DNA from: Chryseobacterium tagetis
GTDB taxonomy: Bacteria; Bacteroidota; Bacteroidia; Flavobacteriales; Weeksellaceae
Direction: 5' to 3'
Length of the DNA: 64,000 nt
Assembly: GCF_016735585.2 (NCBI RefSeq)
Contig: NZ_JAERSE020000006.1
Coordinates: forward strand, 124,001 to 188,000
The position numbers and the translations under genes are program-made. Shown piece by piece: positions 54,410-62,563 of the stretch. Below the pieces are notes generated by a model. The model saw nothing but the letters and a program-made list of their open reading frames with translations. It was not told the DNA's origin and did not search any database. The stretch's first letter is position 1, and the number at the start of each line of letters is the position of its first letter.

Positions 54410-54624
54410 AAAAAATAATTATTTATTTTATCCTGGCTATTGTATTGATTATCCTTCAATATTTTTTATCGATAATTTTAGTTTTTCAATTAGCGACAAA
54501 AAGAGAAGGAAGCCCATCATTTGGATTTAAGGATGGACTCATTATATGTATTTGGTTGGTTGGAGCAGTCTCTATATTATATATGATAATAAAATTTCTT
54601 ATAAGTATTTACAGACACGAATAA
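54406..54624 (+). CDS. small membrane protein between hutI and hutG
   Basis: A 72-residue protein with two clear membrane helices (about residues 3-27 and 46-68), separated by a charged loop ATKREGSPSFGFKD. Its ATG overlaps the hutI stop by 4 nt (ATGA), the usual sign of translational coupling. hutG starts 28 nt downstream. I do not recognise the family. It might serve transport or a membrane link for histidine breakdown, but the sequence does not show that. Confidence 0.65.
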   Translation: MKKIIIYFILAIVLIILQYFLSIILVFQLATKREGSPSFGFKDGLIICIWLVGAVSILYMIIKFLISIYRHE

Positions 54625-54652
54625 TAATTAAATTGTGAAAGCATAAATTAGC

Positions 54653-55573
54653 ATGAATAAAATCTGGCAAGGAAGATTAGACGGTGAAGAGCTTCTTTAT
54701 CACAGGCTCTTTCAAAGAGTAAAAGAAGAAACTAATTACGATGCGATTTCAACGAACGATTTCGTTTTACACGGGTTTGCCGTAGATGAAGGCGTTCGTA
54801 GGAATAAAGGAAGACAGGGAGCAAAAGATGCCCCGTGTATCATCAGGAAAAATATGTCTAATTTTCCAGTGGTGCTTCCCGATTTCTCATTGCTGGATTT
54901 TGGTAATATTACCTGTGAAGACGGTAATTTAGAGAATACCCAGAATAATCTTGCCAAAAATGTTTCCAAAGTCCTATTGAAAGGAGGGAAGTCAATGGTT
55001 TTAGGAGGTGGTCATGAAGTTACCTATGCCCACTATCTAGGAGTAAAAACAGCTTTCCCTGAACAAAAGATCGGGATCATTAATATTGACGCTCATTTTG
55101 ATAACAGGCAGCCTGAAAAAGGAGTAGGGGCAAGCTCCGGAACCGGATTCTGGCAAATTGCACAGGAAGGAGAGATCAATTCTTTGCATATCGGTATCCA
55201 GAGAAATTCCAATACACTGAAGCTGTTCGATACCGCGCATCAGTATGGAATGAAATATATTCTGGCAGATGAGCTTTTCTTTGAAAACCTGCCTTCCATT
55301 TATCAGAGAATCGACGAGCTCATGGAAAGTGTAGATTATGTCTATTTAACGATTTGTATGGATGTTTTTAATGCTTCTATTGCTCCGGGGGTTTCCGCTT
55401 CGGCTTACAACGGAATTCCTGCAGATACTACTTTTATGCATTTTTACAGACATATTTTAAAAAATCAAAAACTCTTGGCACTGGACGTGGCAGAAGTTAA
55501 CCCGTTATTTGATATTCAGGAGAGAACGGCAAGACTGGCAGCGTGTCTTGTGAATGAGTGGTTTATGATATAA
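54653..55573 (+). CDS. hutG: formimidoylglutamase
   Basis: A 306-residue member of the arginase/agmatinase/formiminoglutamase family; it should convert N-formimidoyl-L-glutamate to L-glutamate and formamide. Mn ligands seen: H121 in GGGHEVTYAH, and D146, H148, D150 in IINIDAHFDNR. In the third motif, where the family normally has D-x-D before APG, this protein reads TICMDVFNASIAPG, so the first Asp is replaced by Cys235 while D237 remains. VSASAYNGI after it is as in HutG proteins. Position behind hutI supports the call. Whether the Cys alters metal use is open. Confidence 0.92.
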   Translation: MNKIWQGRLDGEELLYHRLFQRVKEETNYDAISTNDFVLHGFAVDEGVRRNKGRQGAKDAPCIIRKNMSNFPVVLPDFSLLDFGNITCEDGNLENTQNNLAKNVSKVLLKGGKSMVLGGGHEVTYAHYLGVKTAFPEQKIGIINIDAHFDNRQPEKGVGASSGTGFWQIAQEGEINSLHIGIQRNSNTLKLFDTAHQYGMKYILADELFFENLPSIYQRIDELMESVDYVYLTICMDVFNASIAPGVSASAYNGIPADTTFMHFYRHILKNQKLLALDVAEVNPLFDIQERTARLAACLVNEWFMI

Positions 55574-55713
55574 ACGGTGAAATCATATTTTCCCGATAGA
55601 GAAAATCATTATTTTATTCATCTTTAAGGAATAAAATTTGGTGCTTATATGGTGCTTTTGAGAAAAAGCGCTAATAAATTCATTGAATTGAATTTAAAAA
55701 CAGAGATTACAGT

Positions 55714-57006
55714 ATGGAACAATTAATTGAAAATAAACTTATTGCAGCAGATAAGGCATTTTCCGAATGGAAAAAAGTACCATTCGAAGACAGACAAAAA
55801 CTCATTGCAAAAGCTGCAGAAATTTTAAAGAACAATTCTGAAAAGTTTGGAAAGATTATTACCAAAGAGATGAATAAACCCATCTCACAGTCGGTTGCAG
55901 AGGTAGAGAAAAGTGCTTTGATGATGAATTATTATGCAGATGCTGAAAATATTTTAAAACCGGAAAAAGTAGATTCAGAATATGCGTACTCTGAAATTCA
56001 TTATGTTCCAAAAGGAGCGATTTTGGGAGTAATGCCATGGAATTTTCCTTTTTGGCAGGTATTAAGATTTGCTGTTCCTGCCATCTTAGCAGGAAATACA
56101 GTGGTTCTGAAACATGCCTCTATCTGCTTCGGAAGTGGAAACGCTATTGAAGAGGTATTTTTGGAAGCCGGTTTTCCAAAAGGTATTTTCCAAAACCTGG
56201 AAGTAGGGCACAAAGAAGTAAAAGAAATTCTTGAGCATGATGCGGTAAAAGGAGTGAGCTTAACGGGAAGTGGAAGAGCCGGTGGAGAAGTAGCCTCGAT
56301 CGCAGGATTAAATATCAAAAAATCTTTGCTTGAACTGGGCGGGAGCGATGCTTTTATTGTTCTTGATGATGCAGACTTAGATACAGCAGCAAAAGTAGGA
56401 GCGCAGGCGAGACTTCAAAATTGTGGACAAACCTGTGTAGCTGCGAAAAGATTTATTATTGATGAAAAAATTGAAGATGTTTTTCTTCCAAAATTCATTG
56501 AAGAATATAAGAAATTCGTTCCTGCAGATCCTATGAATAAAGAGACGAAGATTGCCGGGATGGCAAGACCTGATCTGGCGGATGATCTGGAAAAGCAGTT
56601 TCAAAAGGCTTTAGAGAATGGGGCGGAAATTATAATCCCATTGGAAAGAATCTCTGATATTGAGTTCAGTCCGGGGCTGATCCGTGTAAAGGAAGGTAAT
56701 CCTATTTTACAGGAAGAACTTTTCGGACCTCTTGGAATGGTGATGATTGCCAAAAATGATGAAGAAGCTTTGCAGATGGCCAATGATATCCCTTTCGGGC
56801 TTTCGAACTCTGTCTGGACGGCTGATAAAGATCGTCAGTTATTCTTTATTGAAAATCTTGAATCTGGAACGGTAAATATCAACAGAATGACAAGTTCTGA
56901 CCCGCGTTTTCCTTTTGGCGGAACAAAGGCTTCCGGTTATGGTACGGAGCTTTCTTTGCTGGCTTTAAAAGAATTTGTCACCGCTAAGACGATTGTTGGA
57001 AACTAA
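55714..57006 (+). CDS. NAD(P)-dependent aldehyde dehydrogenase, succinate-semialdehyde type
   Basis: A 430-residue aldehyde dehydrogenase, shorter than the usual 450-490. The general base E207 lies in LLELGGSDAFIVLDDADLD and the nucleophile C241 in NCGQTCVAAKRFI. MPWNFPFWQVLR and the SGRAGGEVAS cofactor loop are typical of the GabD-like group with succinate semialdehyde as substrate. The substrate is inferred from similarity only. It follows hutG after 140 nt with no clear promoter consensus, and ends with a strong terminator. Glutamate made by HutG could feed this route through GABA, but no GABA genes are in the window. Confidence 0.88.
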   Translation: MEQLIENKLIAADKAFSEWKKVPFEDRQKLIAKAAEILKNNSEKFGKIITKEMNKPISQSVAEVEKSALMMNYYADAENILKPEKVDSEYAYSEIHYVPKGAILGVMPWNFPFWQVLRFAVPAILAGNTVVLKHASICFGSGNAIEEVFLEAGFPKGIFQNLEVGHKEVKEILEHDAVKGVSLTGSGRAGGEVASIAGLNIKKSLLELGGSDAFIVLDDADLDTAAKVGAQARLQNCGQTCVAAKRFIIDEKIEDVFLPKFIEEYKKFVPADPMNKETKIAGMARPDLADDLEKQFQKALENGAEIIIPLERISDIEFSPGLIRVKEGNPILQEELFGPLGMVMIAKNDEEALQMANDIPFGLSNSVWTADKDRQLFFIENLESGTVNINRMTSSDPRFPFGGTKASGYGTELSLLALKEFVTAKTIVGN

Positions 57007-57027
57007 TAAAATATAAATAATCTATAC

Positions 57028-57061
57028 AAACCCCTCACGAATCATCCGGGAGGGGTTTTTC
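57028..57061 (+). terminator. intrinsic terminator after the aldehyde dehydrogenase gene
   Basis: Stem AACCCCTC / GAGGGGTT (57029-57036, 57050-57057), 13-nt loop, T-run. Confidence 0.88.
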
Positions 57062-57091
57062 ATTGTATGAAACTAAGCTTTTTACATATTC

Positions 57092-57235
57092 TTCCCCTGG
57101 GAAAATCTGTATATCGGGTGCAGGAAGTTTTCCCGGCTTCCGGAAAGTCTGTCGCAGGGGTGCTGCATACTTTCCCGATTACCGGAAAAACCTGTAGCGA
57201 GGGAGACAAGCCGTCCGGAAAAGGAGACAGCCGGT
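57092..57235. repeat. degenerate tandem repeat, period 42 bp, GC-richer than surroundings
   Basis: Units start with TTTCCC at 57129 and 57171 (exactly 42 bp apart); a more diverged unit begins near 57092 and a partial one near 57209. Each unit holds a CCGGAAA core followed by a CTGT-GC-GGG stretch. On the minus strand the units encode a repeated DFPEAGK-like 14-residue pattern, because 42 is a multiple of three; no gene is implied by that. Confidence 0.6.
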
Positions 57236-57384
57236 GATGAGCTTGTGCTTTATTTTCCTTGTATTCGAAGACATTGTGTCTCACACCCAAAGTTTCTTTA
57301 AAAAATTAATTAGGACTTTTTATTCAGTAAAATGGTGAATCATTTATGTTAGAATTTTTTTAAGATAATAATAAAATCAAGGGA

Positions 57385-57414
57385 TTGTGGGAGATCAGAA
57401 AATATTTATTTTTG
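57385..57414 (+). promoter_or_regulatory. promoter of the thioredoxin-like gene
   Basis: -33 TTG at 57385-57387 and -7 TATTTTTG at 57407-57414, 19 nt apart. The TTG is in frame with the gene and could be taken for a start codon; the promoter makes ATG 57433 the start. Confidence 0.72.
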
Positions 57415-57432
57415 CTGTGTTCAAAAAAAATA

Positions 57433-57999
57433 ATGAAAAAAATTACTTTATTACTCCTGTGTTGCCTGTATTATTCTTTTTCTGCTCAAGAAATTAAATG
57501 CGGGCTCAGCAAATCCGAATTTGATATTATAAAGGTGGGTGTAGAAGACGTGAAATGTCTCGCTAAAAATTCAAATAAAAAGAATACTGTTTTTTATACA
57601 TTTGCTCGTTGGTGTGGCCCATGTTTATACCATTTGCCTCAAATTCTGGCTGTTGAAAAAGAGTATAATGCAGATGTATATGTTCTTCTTATTGATCCTG
57701 AAGGCTCGAAGATGACAAAGCTTGCTAAAGACTACGTTTTAGAAGATTTTCCTGATGCAAAGATTTTAATTTTAAAAGACGGGAATGGAGGAAAGACTAA
57801 AAACTATAAGAATTTCTTAAGTGAAATCACTCCGAAGAAATTTGAAAATATCAGAGATATGTCCAAATATATTGTTTTGAATAAGGAAGGTGAAGTACAG
57901 CTAGTCACCAACTGGAAAGATGAAAAAGATGATCCTGACTGGAGAGATCATCAACCAGTCATCAGCAGATTGGTTCTCCCTCTTCTGGAAAAGAAATAA
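57433..57999 (+). CDS. exported thioredoxin-like protein with WCGPC
   Basis: A 188-residue protein: signal peptide MKKITLLLLCCLYYSFSAQ, then a thioredoxin fold with the intact active site ARWCGPCLYHLP (C61, C64). Unlike the lipoprotein at 11667-13223 it can be redox active. Predicted to work in the periplasm as a TlpA/ResA-like thiol oxidoreductase, for example in disulfide reduction; the partner is unknown. It ends with a strong bidirectional terminator that it shares with pyk on the other strand. Confidence 0.85.
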   Translation: MKKITLLLLCCLYYSFSAQEIKCGLSKSEFDIIKVGVEDVKCLAKNSNKKNTVFYTFARWCGPCLYHLPQILAVEKEYNADVYVLLIDPEGSKMTKLAKDYVLEDFPDAKILILKDGNGGKTKNYKNFLSEITPKKFENIRDMSKYIVLNKEGEVQLVTNWKDEKDDPDWRDHQPVISRLVLPLLEKK

Positions 58000-58003
58000 A
58001 AAT

Positions 58004-58034
58004 AAAAACCTCCCAATATTTTGGGAGGTTTTTT
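58004..58034. terminator. bidirectional terminator between the thioredoxin-like gene and pyk
   Basis: Perfect 12-bp stem AAAACCTCCCAA / TTGGGAGGTTTT with TATT loop; T7 on the plus strand and a T-rich run on the minus strand. Confidence 0.93.
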
Positions 58035-58052
58035 TAGGGTATCATATTTTGA

Positions 58053-59498
58053 TTAAACCGTTGTTAATCTTAATGTATTTGTTTTTCCACCTTCGTATGA
58101 TGGAGTAGCGTTGATGTTGATCACAAAGTCTCCGGTTTCAATATAACCGTGGTTATGGGTCAACATATTTACCTGGATAATGGTTTCATCTGTAGGTTTT
58201 TTCATGTCATAATAATAAGCATGAACTCCCCAAAGCAAGTTTAACATTGCGATTACCCTTTTATTTCCACTATAAACGATGATATGTGAGTTTGGTCTGT
58301 GCGCCGCAAGTTGGAATGCTGTATATCCAGAATGCGTTAATGTAACGATTGCAGAAACGTTGGTTGTTTTGGCAATTCTTACCGCTGCAAGACATACTCT
58401 GTTTGTGATGAATCTTTCATCAATACAGTTGTAATCTTTCTCGATAGGTTCGTTCTTGTGCTGGTAAAAATGTGTCATTTCAATGTTTTTCACAATTTTA
58501 GCCATATTTTCAACAACCTGAACTGGGTATCTCCCTACAGAAGTTTCTCCTGAAAGCATTACCGCATCAGCTCCGTCTAATACAGAGTTAGCAACGTCAT
58601 TTACTTCTGCTCTTGTTGGAGTCAAGCTGTTAATCATTGTTTCCATCATCTGAGTAGCAATGATTACCGGTTTAGAATAAAATCTGGCTTTTTCTACCAA
58701 TGTCTTTTGGATAGCAGGAACTTCTTCCATTGGAACTTCTACTCCTAGATCTCCACGGGCAACCATCAATCCGTCACATTCCAATAGGATTTCGTCGATA
58801 TTTTGTACCCCTTCAGGTTTTTCAATTTTCGCGATAATCGGAGTTTTGAATTTCCCATTCGGATGCTTTTGAATCAATTCTTTCAAATCAATAATATCCT
58901 GAGCATGACGTACAAATGAAAGAGCGATCCAGTCTACTTCCTGATCAAGCATGAAGTTAGCATCCTGAATGTCTTTTTCCGTCAATGCAGGAAGAGATAC
59001 GTTTGTATTGGGAAGGTTTACTCCTTTTTTAGAGCTTAGAGGTCCCCCTTGAATTGTTTTTGCTTTTACGGTATCAATTTGGTTGGTTTCAGTAACTTCC
59101 AAAACCAATTTTCCATCATCGATCAAGATTCTTTCACCAACTTTTACATCTTGTGGGAATTGCTGGTAAGTCATGTATACTTTTGTAGAATCTCCTTCAA
59201 TCTTTTCATTGGTGAAGGTAAGAATGTCTCCAGGATTTAGATAAGAACCTTCTTTTACAACACCGACTCTCAATTTTGGACCTTGCAAATCTCCCAAAAT
59301 ACCTACAGAGTACCCATATTCTTTATTAAGGTCTCTGATGATTTCGATATTTGATTTAACTAGATCGTAGTCTGCGTGCGAAAAATTTATTCTAAAAATA
59401 TCAACTCCCGCTTTCATTAATCCTAACATTACTTCCTTCGACGATGAAGCCGGTCCAAGTGTTGCGATAATTTTTGTCTTCTTTAAATACTTATTCAT
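58053..59498 (-). CDS. pyk: pyruvate kinase
   Basis: A 481-residue glycolytic enzyme that makes pyruvate and ATP from phosphoenolpyruvate. Seen: KIIATLGPASSS (start of the A domain), FRINFSHA, the B-domain cap around residues 70-165, IIAKIEKPEGVQNIDEIL (split as AKIEKPEGV and NIDEIL; catalytic Lys), MVARGDLGVEVP, and the Mg/K site motif ATQMMETM. The C-terminal regulatory domain is present. It is the last gene of acpP-fabF-rnc-IPExxxVDY-like-pyk; its ATG overlaps the preceding stop by 8 nt. Confidence 0.97.
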   Translation of the reverse strand: MNKYLKKTKIIATLGPASSSKEVMLGLMKAGVDIFRINFSHADYDLVKSNIEIIRDLNKEYGYSVGILGDLQGPKLRVGVVKEGSYLNPGDILTFTNEKIEGDSTKVYMTYQQFPQDVKVGERILIDDGKLVLEVTETNQIDTVKAKTIQGGPLSSKKGVNLPNTNVSLPALTEKDIQDANFMLDQEVDWIALSFVRHAQDIIDLKELIQKHPNGKFKTPIIAKIEKPEGVQNIDEILLECDGLMVARGDLGVEVPMEEVPAIQKTLVEKARFYSKPVIIATQMMETMINSLTPTRAEVNDVANSVLDGADAVMLSGETSVGRYPVQVVENMAKIVKNIEMTHFYQHKNEPIEKDYNCIDERFITNRVCLAAVRIAKTTNVSAIVTLTHSGYTAFQLAAHRPNSHIIVYSGNKRVIAMLNLLWGVHAYYYDMKKPTDETIIQVNMLTHNHGYIETGDFVININATPSYEGGKTNTLRLTTV

Positions 59499-59964
59499 AA
59501 TACTGGATAATTTGATAAAGTTCCTCTTCAGAACTCAGTGTATAATCTTGAATTGGAAAAACAAGATTTTCAGGGAGCAAAATTACGGAAAAATCAGGAA
59601 ACTGTTCCGAACTATGCAGAATATATTCTACATCTACCTGATTATTTAATAAAAACTTAATATTTTCTTCTTCTGAAAAGAGTTCTGTCTGTATTTTTTT
59701 TTGTTTACTTTCTGAAGATTTGTTCGAGATGAAAGTAAAACAGGTCTTTGTAAACTTGTGATAAGCTTCAAACCTTGGAAAAAAATAATCATAATAATCT
59801 CCGTGTAAGACTATATCTTTCTTTCTGGAGAATGTAAGATCATTATTCTGATTTATTTTGTAGAAAAACTCATGATCGGGTATATTTTTTGCTAATCTTA
59901 CCAAGCCTATGGCAACATCTTCAAATTCTATATCGTCTAGATCATAAAGTTTTTGGATTTCCAA
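59491..59964 (-). CDS. small protein between rnc and pyk (IPExxxVDY-like family)
   Basis: A 157-residue soluble protein without signal or membrane segment. Features include KNIPDHEFFYKINQN near residue 30, an aromatic-rich YYDYFFPRFEAYHKF, and LLPENLVFPIQDY near the end. In flavobacteria a gene of the IPExxxVDY family is regularly found between rnc and pyk; position and general features fit, but the name motif itself is not clearly seen, so the family call is moderate. It overlaps rnc by 23 nt and pyk by 8 nt, which implies strict co-translation. Function is unknown. Confidence 0.75.
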   Translation of the reverse strand: MEIQKLYDLDDIEFEDVAIGLVRLAKNIPDHEFFYKINQNNDLTFSRKKDIVLHGDYYDYFFPRFEAYHKFTKTCFTFISNKSSESKQKKIQTELFSEEENIKFLLNNQVDVEYILHSSEQFPDFSVILLPENLVFPIQDYTLSSEEELYQIIQYYE

Positions 59965-60706
59965 GTATATTTTCTTTTTTATTTAAAATATAAAATGCTC
60001 TCTGTGCTGCTTTTTCTTCTGCTTTTTTCTTAGAAGTTTCTGTGGCATTGGCAATTTTTTCTTCTCCTAACCAGACATGGCAGCGAAAAACAATTGTTTT
60101 ATTTACCTGAACCTCTTCACAGGTTTCGTATTTTATACTTACTTTTTTCTTTTGGCTCCATTCCAGCAAAAGACCTTTGTAGCTTACAATTTTGTTCTCA
60201 AGCTTATTGATCTCCGAAGGGGTTAAAAGTCTTTCCAAAATGATTCTTTTACAGGCATCATAGTGAAAATCTAAATAAACGGCCCCTATTAAAGCTTCAA
60301 ATAAATTTCCGGAGATGTTTTCTCCTAAAGCCACAGAGTTTTGTTTTTGCAAAAGATCTGTCAATTTTAAATCTTCTCCAAGCTTATTAAGGTTTTTTCT
60401 GTTCACAATCTTAGATTTCATTTGTGTCAGATATCCCTCATTCGCTTTAGGATAGGTCTGAAACAGATGACAAGAGATTATTGTACCCAAAACAGAATCT
60501 CCCAAAAATTCAAGTCTTTCGTAATTACTATTGTCTTGATTTTTAGAAGAGCTTTTTAAAGAAAAAGCTTCACGGTAGAGCGCAACATTTTGTACCTCGG
60601 CACCCAACATTTTATTAAGTTCAGTACTGAGGAAAAAGTCTCTCTCCGTTAATTTTCTTTTTCTTTGTTTGAGAAGGAATTTAGAAAAGTATTTCTGTAA
60701 CTCCAT
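59942..60706 (-). CDS. rnc: ribonuclease III
   Basis: A 254-residue dsRNA endonuclease. The catalytic signature ERLEFLGDSVLG and the second acidic site ENISGNLFEALIGAVYLD are present, followed by a C-terminal dsRNA-binding domain (about residues 172-240; SKKKAEEKAAQRAFYIL). It processes rRNA precursors and structured mRNAs. Lies 9 nt after fabF. Its presence in the window next to a set of strongly hairpinned leaders is likely coincidence, since rnc-acpP linkage is common. Confidence 0.96.
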   Translation of the reverse strand: MELQKYFSKFLLKQRKRKLTERDFFLSTELNKMLGAEVQNVALYREAFSLKSSSKNQDNSNYERLEFLGDSVLGTIISCHLFQTYPKANEGYLTQMKSKIVNRKNLNKLGEDLKLTDLLQKQNSVALGENISGNLFEALIGAVYLDFHYDACKRIILERLLTPSEINKLENKIVSYKGLLLEWSQKKKVSIKYETCEEVQVNKTIVFRCHVWLGEEKIANATETSKKKAEEKAAQRAFYILNKKENILGNPKTL

Positions 60707-60715
60707 TCAGTAAAA

Positions 60716-61960
60716 TTAGATTTTCTTAAATAGAACGCAAGCGTTATGTCCACCAAACCCAAAAGTATTACTCATGGCTACTTTTACATCTTTCTTCACA
60801 GCTTCATTGAACGTAAAGTTCAGTCTGCTGTCAATATTTTCATCATCAGTAAAATGGTTGATGGTAGGAGGAACAATACCATGAATAATAGTTCCTAACG
60901 CAGCAATAGCTTCAATAACACCGGCAGCACCCAATAAGTGACCTGTCATTGATTTTGTAGAATTAATCTGAATGTCGAAAGCGTGCTCTCCTAATAATTT
61001 TGAAATTGCATTAGATTCTGCAATATCTCCTAATGGAGTAGATGTACCATGCATATTGATGTGATCTACTTCATCAGCAGTTAATTCTGCATCTTCTAAA
61101 CAACTTTTCATTACCAGATAAGCTCCTAAACCTTCAGGATGAGGGGCTGTCATGTGATGTGCATCTGCACTAAGACCTCCACCTTTTAATTCTGCGTAAA
61201 TTGTAGCACCACGTTTTACAGCGTGCTCGTATTCTTCAAGGATGATACATCCTGCTCCTTCACCCAAAACAAATCCATCTCTGTCTTTGTCAAAAGGTCT
61301 TGAAGCTGTTTTAGGATCATCATTTCTTGTAGAAAGTGCCATCATTGCATTGAATCCACCGACACCACTTGCTGTAACGGCAGCCTCAGAGCCCCCGCAC
61401 ACAATTACATCTGCTTTTCCTAATTGGATCAGCATTTTAGAATCAATTAAAGCATTAGCTGAAGACGCACATGCAGAAACAGTAGTATAGTTAGGCCCAT
61501 GAAATCCATATTCAATAGAAATATGGCCAGGTGTAATGTCTGCAATCATTTTAGGGATAAAGAAAGGGTTGAATCTCGGAATTTCCGTATTTGCCCATCC
61601 TAAAACCTCAGTTTCGAAAGTCTCTAAACCTCCGATTCCTGAACCCCAGATTACACCAACTCTGTTTTTATCTACATTGTCTTCAATAATTCTTGAATGT
61701 GATACTGCTTCTTTGGCAGCAACAAGTCCAAGCTGTGTATTTCTATCCATTTTTTTAGCCTCTTTCTTATCGAAATGATCTAAAGGATTGAAATTTTTTA
61801 CTTCACAAGCGAACTTGGTTTTAAAGTTTGTGGCATCAAAAAGAGTAATCGGAGCGGCACCGCTCTCACCTTTCACAAGATTTTCCCAGTATTCTTTTGC
61901 ATTATTTCCAATCGGTGTTATTGCTCCAAATCCGGTTACAACTACTCTTTTTAATTCCAT
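60716..61960 (-). CDS. fabF: beta-ketoacyl-ACP synthase II
   Basis: A 414-residue condensing enzyme of fatty acid elongation. Active-site Cys in TVSACASSANAL (about residue 164), the two His motifs MHGTSTPLGD and KSMTGHLLGAAG, and the C-terminal NTFGFGGHNACVLF are intact. Follows acpP after 33 nt, so enzyme and carrier protein are made together. Confidence 0.97.
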   Translation of the reverse strand: MELKRVVVTGFGAITPIGNNAKEYWENLVKGESGAAPITLFDATNFKTKFACEVKNFNPLDHFDKKEAKKMDRNTQLGLVAAKEAVSHSRIIEDNVDKNRVGVIWGSGIGGLETFETEVLGWANTEIPRFNPFFIPKMIADITPGHISIEYGFHGPNYTTVSACASSANALIDSKMLIQLGKADVIVCGGSEAAVTASGVGGFNAMMALSTRNDDPKTASRPFDKDRDGFVLGEGAGCIILEEYEHAVKRGATIYAELKGGGLSADAHHMTAPHPEGLGAYLVMKSCLEDAELTADEVDHINMHGTSTPLGDIAESNAISKLLGEHAFDIQINSTKSMTGHLLGAAGVIEAIAALGTIIHGIVPPTINHFTDDENIDSRLNFTFNEAVKKDVKVAMSNTFGFGGHNACVLFKKI

Positions 61961-61993
61961 AAACTTTGTTTAATTTCTTTTTGTTGAAGAATA

Positions 61994-62233
61994 TTATTTA
62001 TTTACTACTTCTTCGATATAAGCGATAGCGTGTCCTACAGTAGTAATTTTTTCAGCCTGATCATCAGGGATTTGAATGTTGAATTCTTTTTCAAATTCCA
62101 TGATTAGTTCAACTGTATCCAATGAATCAGCTCCTAAATCGTTAGTGAAGCTAGCTTCAGGAGTTACTTCTGTTTCTTCAACGTCAAGCTTATCAGCGAT
62201 GATAGCTTTTACTCTTGATGCAATGTCTGACAT
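61994..62233 (-). CDS. acpP: acyl carrier protein
   Basis: A 79-residue acidic protein with the phosphopantetheine site at S37 in LGADSLDTVELIM. First gene of the acpP-fabF-rnc-IPExxxVDY-like-pyk operon, with a consensus -7 element upstream. Confidence 0.97.
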   Translation of the reverse strand: MSDIASRVKAIIADKLDVEETEVTPEASFTNDLGADSLDTVELIMEFEKEFNIQIPDDQAEKITTVGHAIAYIEEVVNK

Positions 62234-62563
62234 AGTAAATTATTTTTTTTAATTGTTAGATGGTGCAAATATATAAAATTCTTTACGATAAAACATTTTT
62301 TTAGTCTTTTTTGTGGCGTGTAGGTGCTTATTTTGTCGTTTGCTAGTTTAGTGTTTTAGTTTTCAGGAGTTTATATTTTGACATTTAATGTGTTGGTTTG
62401 AGTTTCATTAAAATAAAATTTTGGAGTCTTCTCATATCCTATATAATAATAGCTCAACCTGAAATAAAATGATCTTTTAAACAAAGTGATTTTGAGCTTT
62501 TTAACAAATAAGATGTAATCATTATTGACGGAAATTTGTATCAAACAAAAAATCAGTAATACA
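62234..62563. other. 330-nt divergent intergenic region acpP / SDR
   Basis: AT-rich. It holds the acpP -7 element; on the plus side only a near-consensus GAAATTTG (62531-62538) stands before the SDR gene. No gene is supported. Confidence 0.5.
62266..62273 (-). promoter_or_regulatory. -7 element of the acpP operon
   Basis: Minus strand reads TATATTTG (full TAnnTTTG), 32 nt before the acpP ATG. No -33 TTG at good spacing. Confidence 0.6.

Larger units (their letters stand above)
57007..57432. other. 426-nt intergenic stretch with terminator, 42-bp repeats and promoter
   Basis: Contains the terminator at 57028-57061, the GC-richer tandem repeat at 57092-57235, an AT-rich part without recognised feature, and the promoter at 57385-57414. 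No gene is supported. Confidence 0.6.

Noticed and set aside
55587..55606. Possible terminator after hutG (ATTTTC / GAAAAT)
   Set aside because: The stem is only 6 AT-rich pairs and the following tract is not a clean T-run; too weak to list.
57092..57235. CRISPR array
   Set aside because: Units are degenerate and directly adjacent without distinct spacers; no cas genes are present.
57060..57290. Minus-strand frame of 76 residues with a DFPEAGK-like repeat
   Set aside because: It is made by the 42-bp DNA repeat and overlaps a terminator; the composition is not protein-like.
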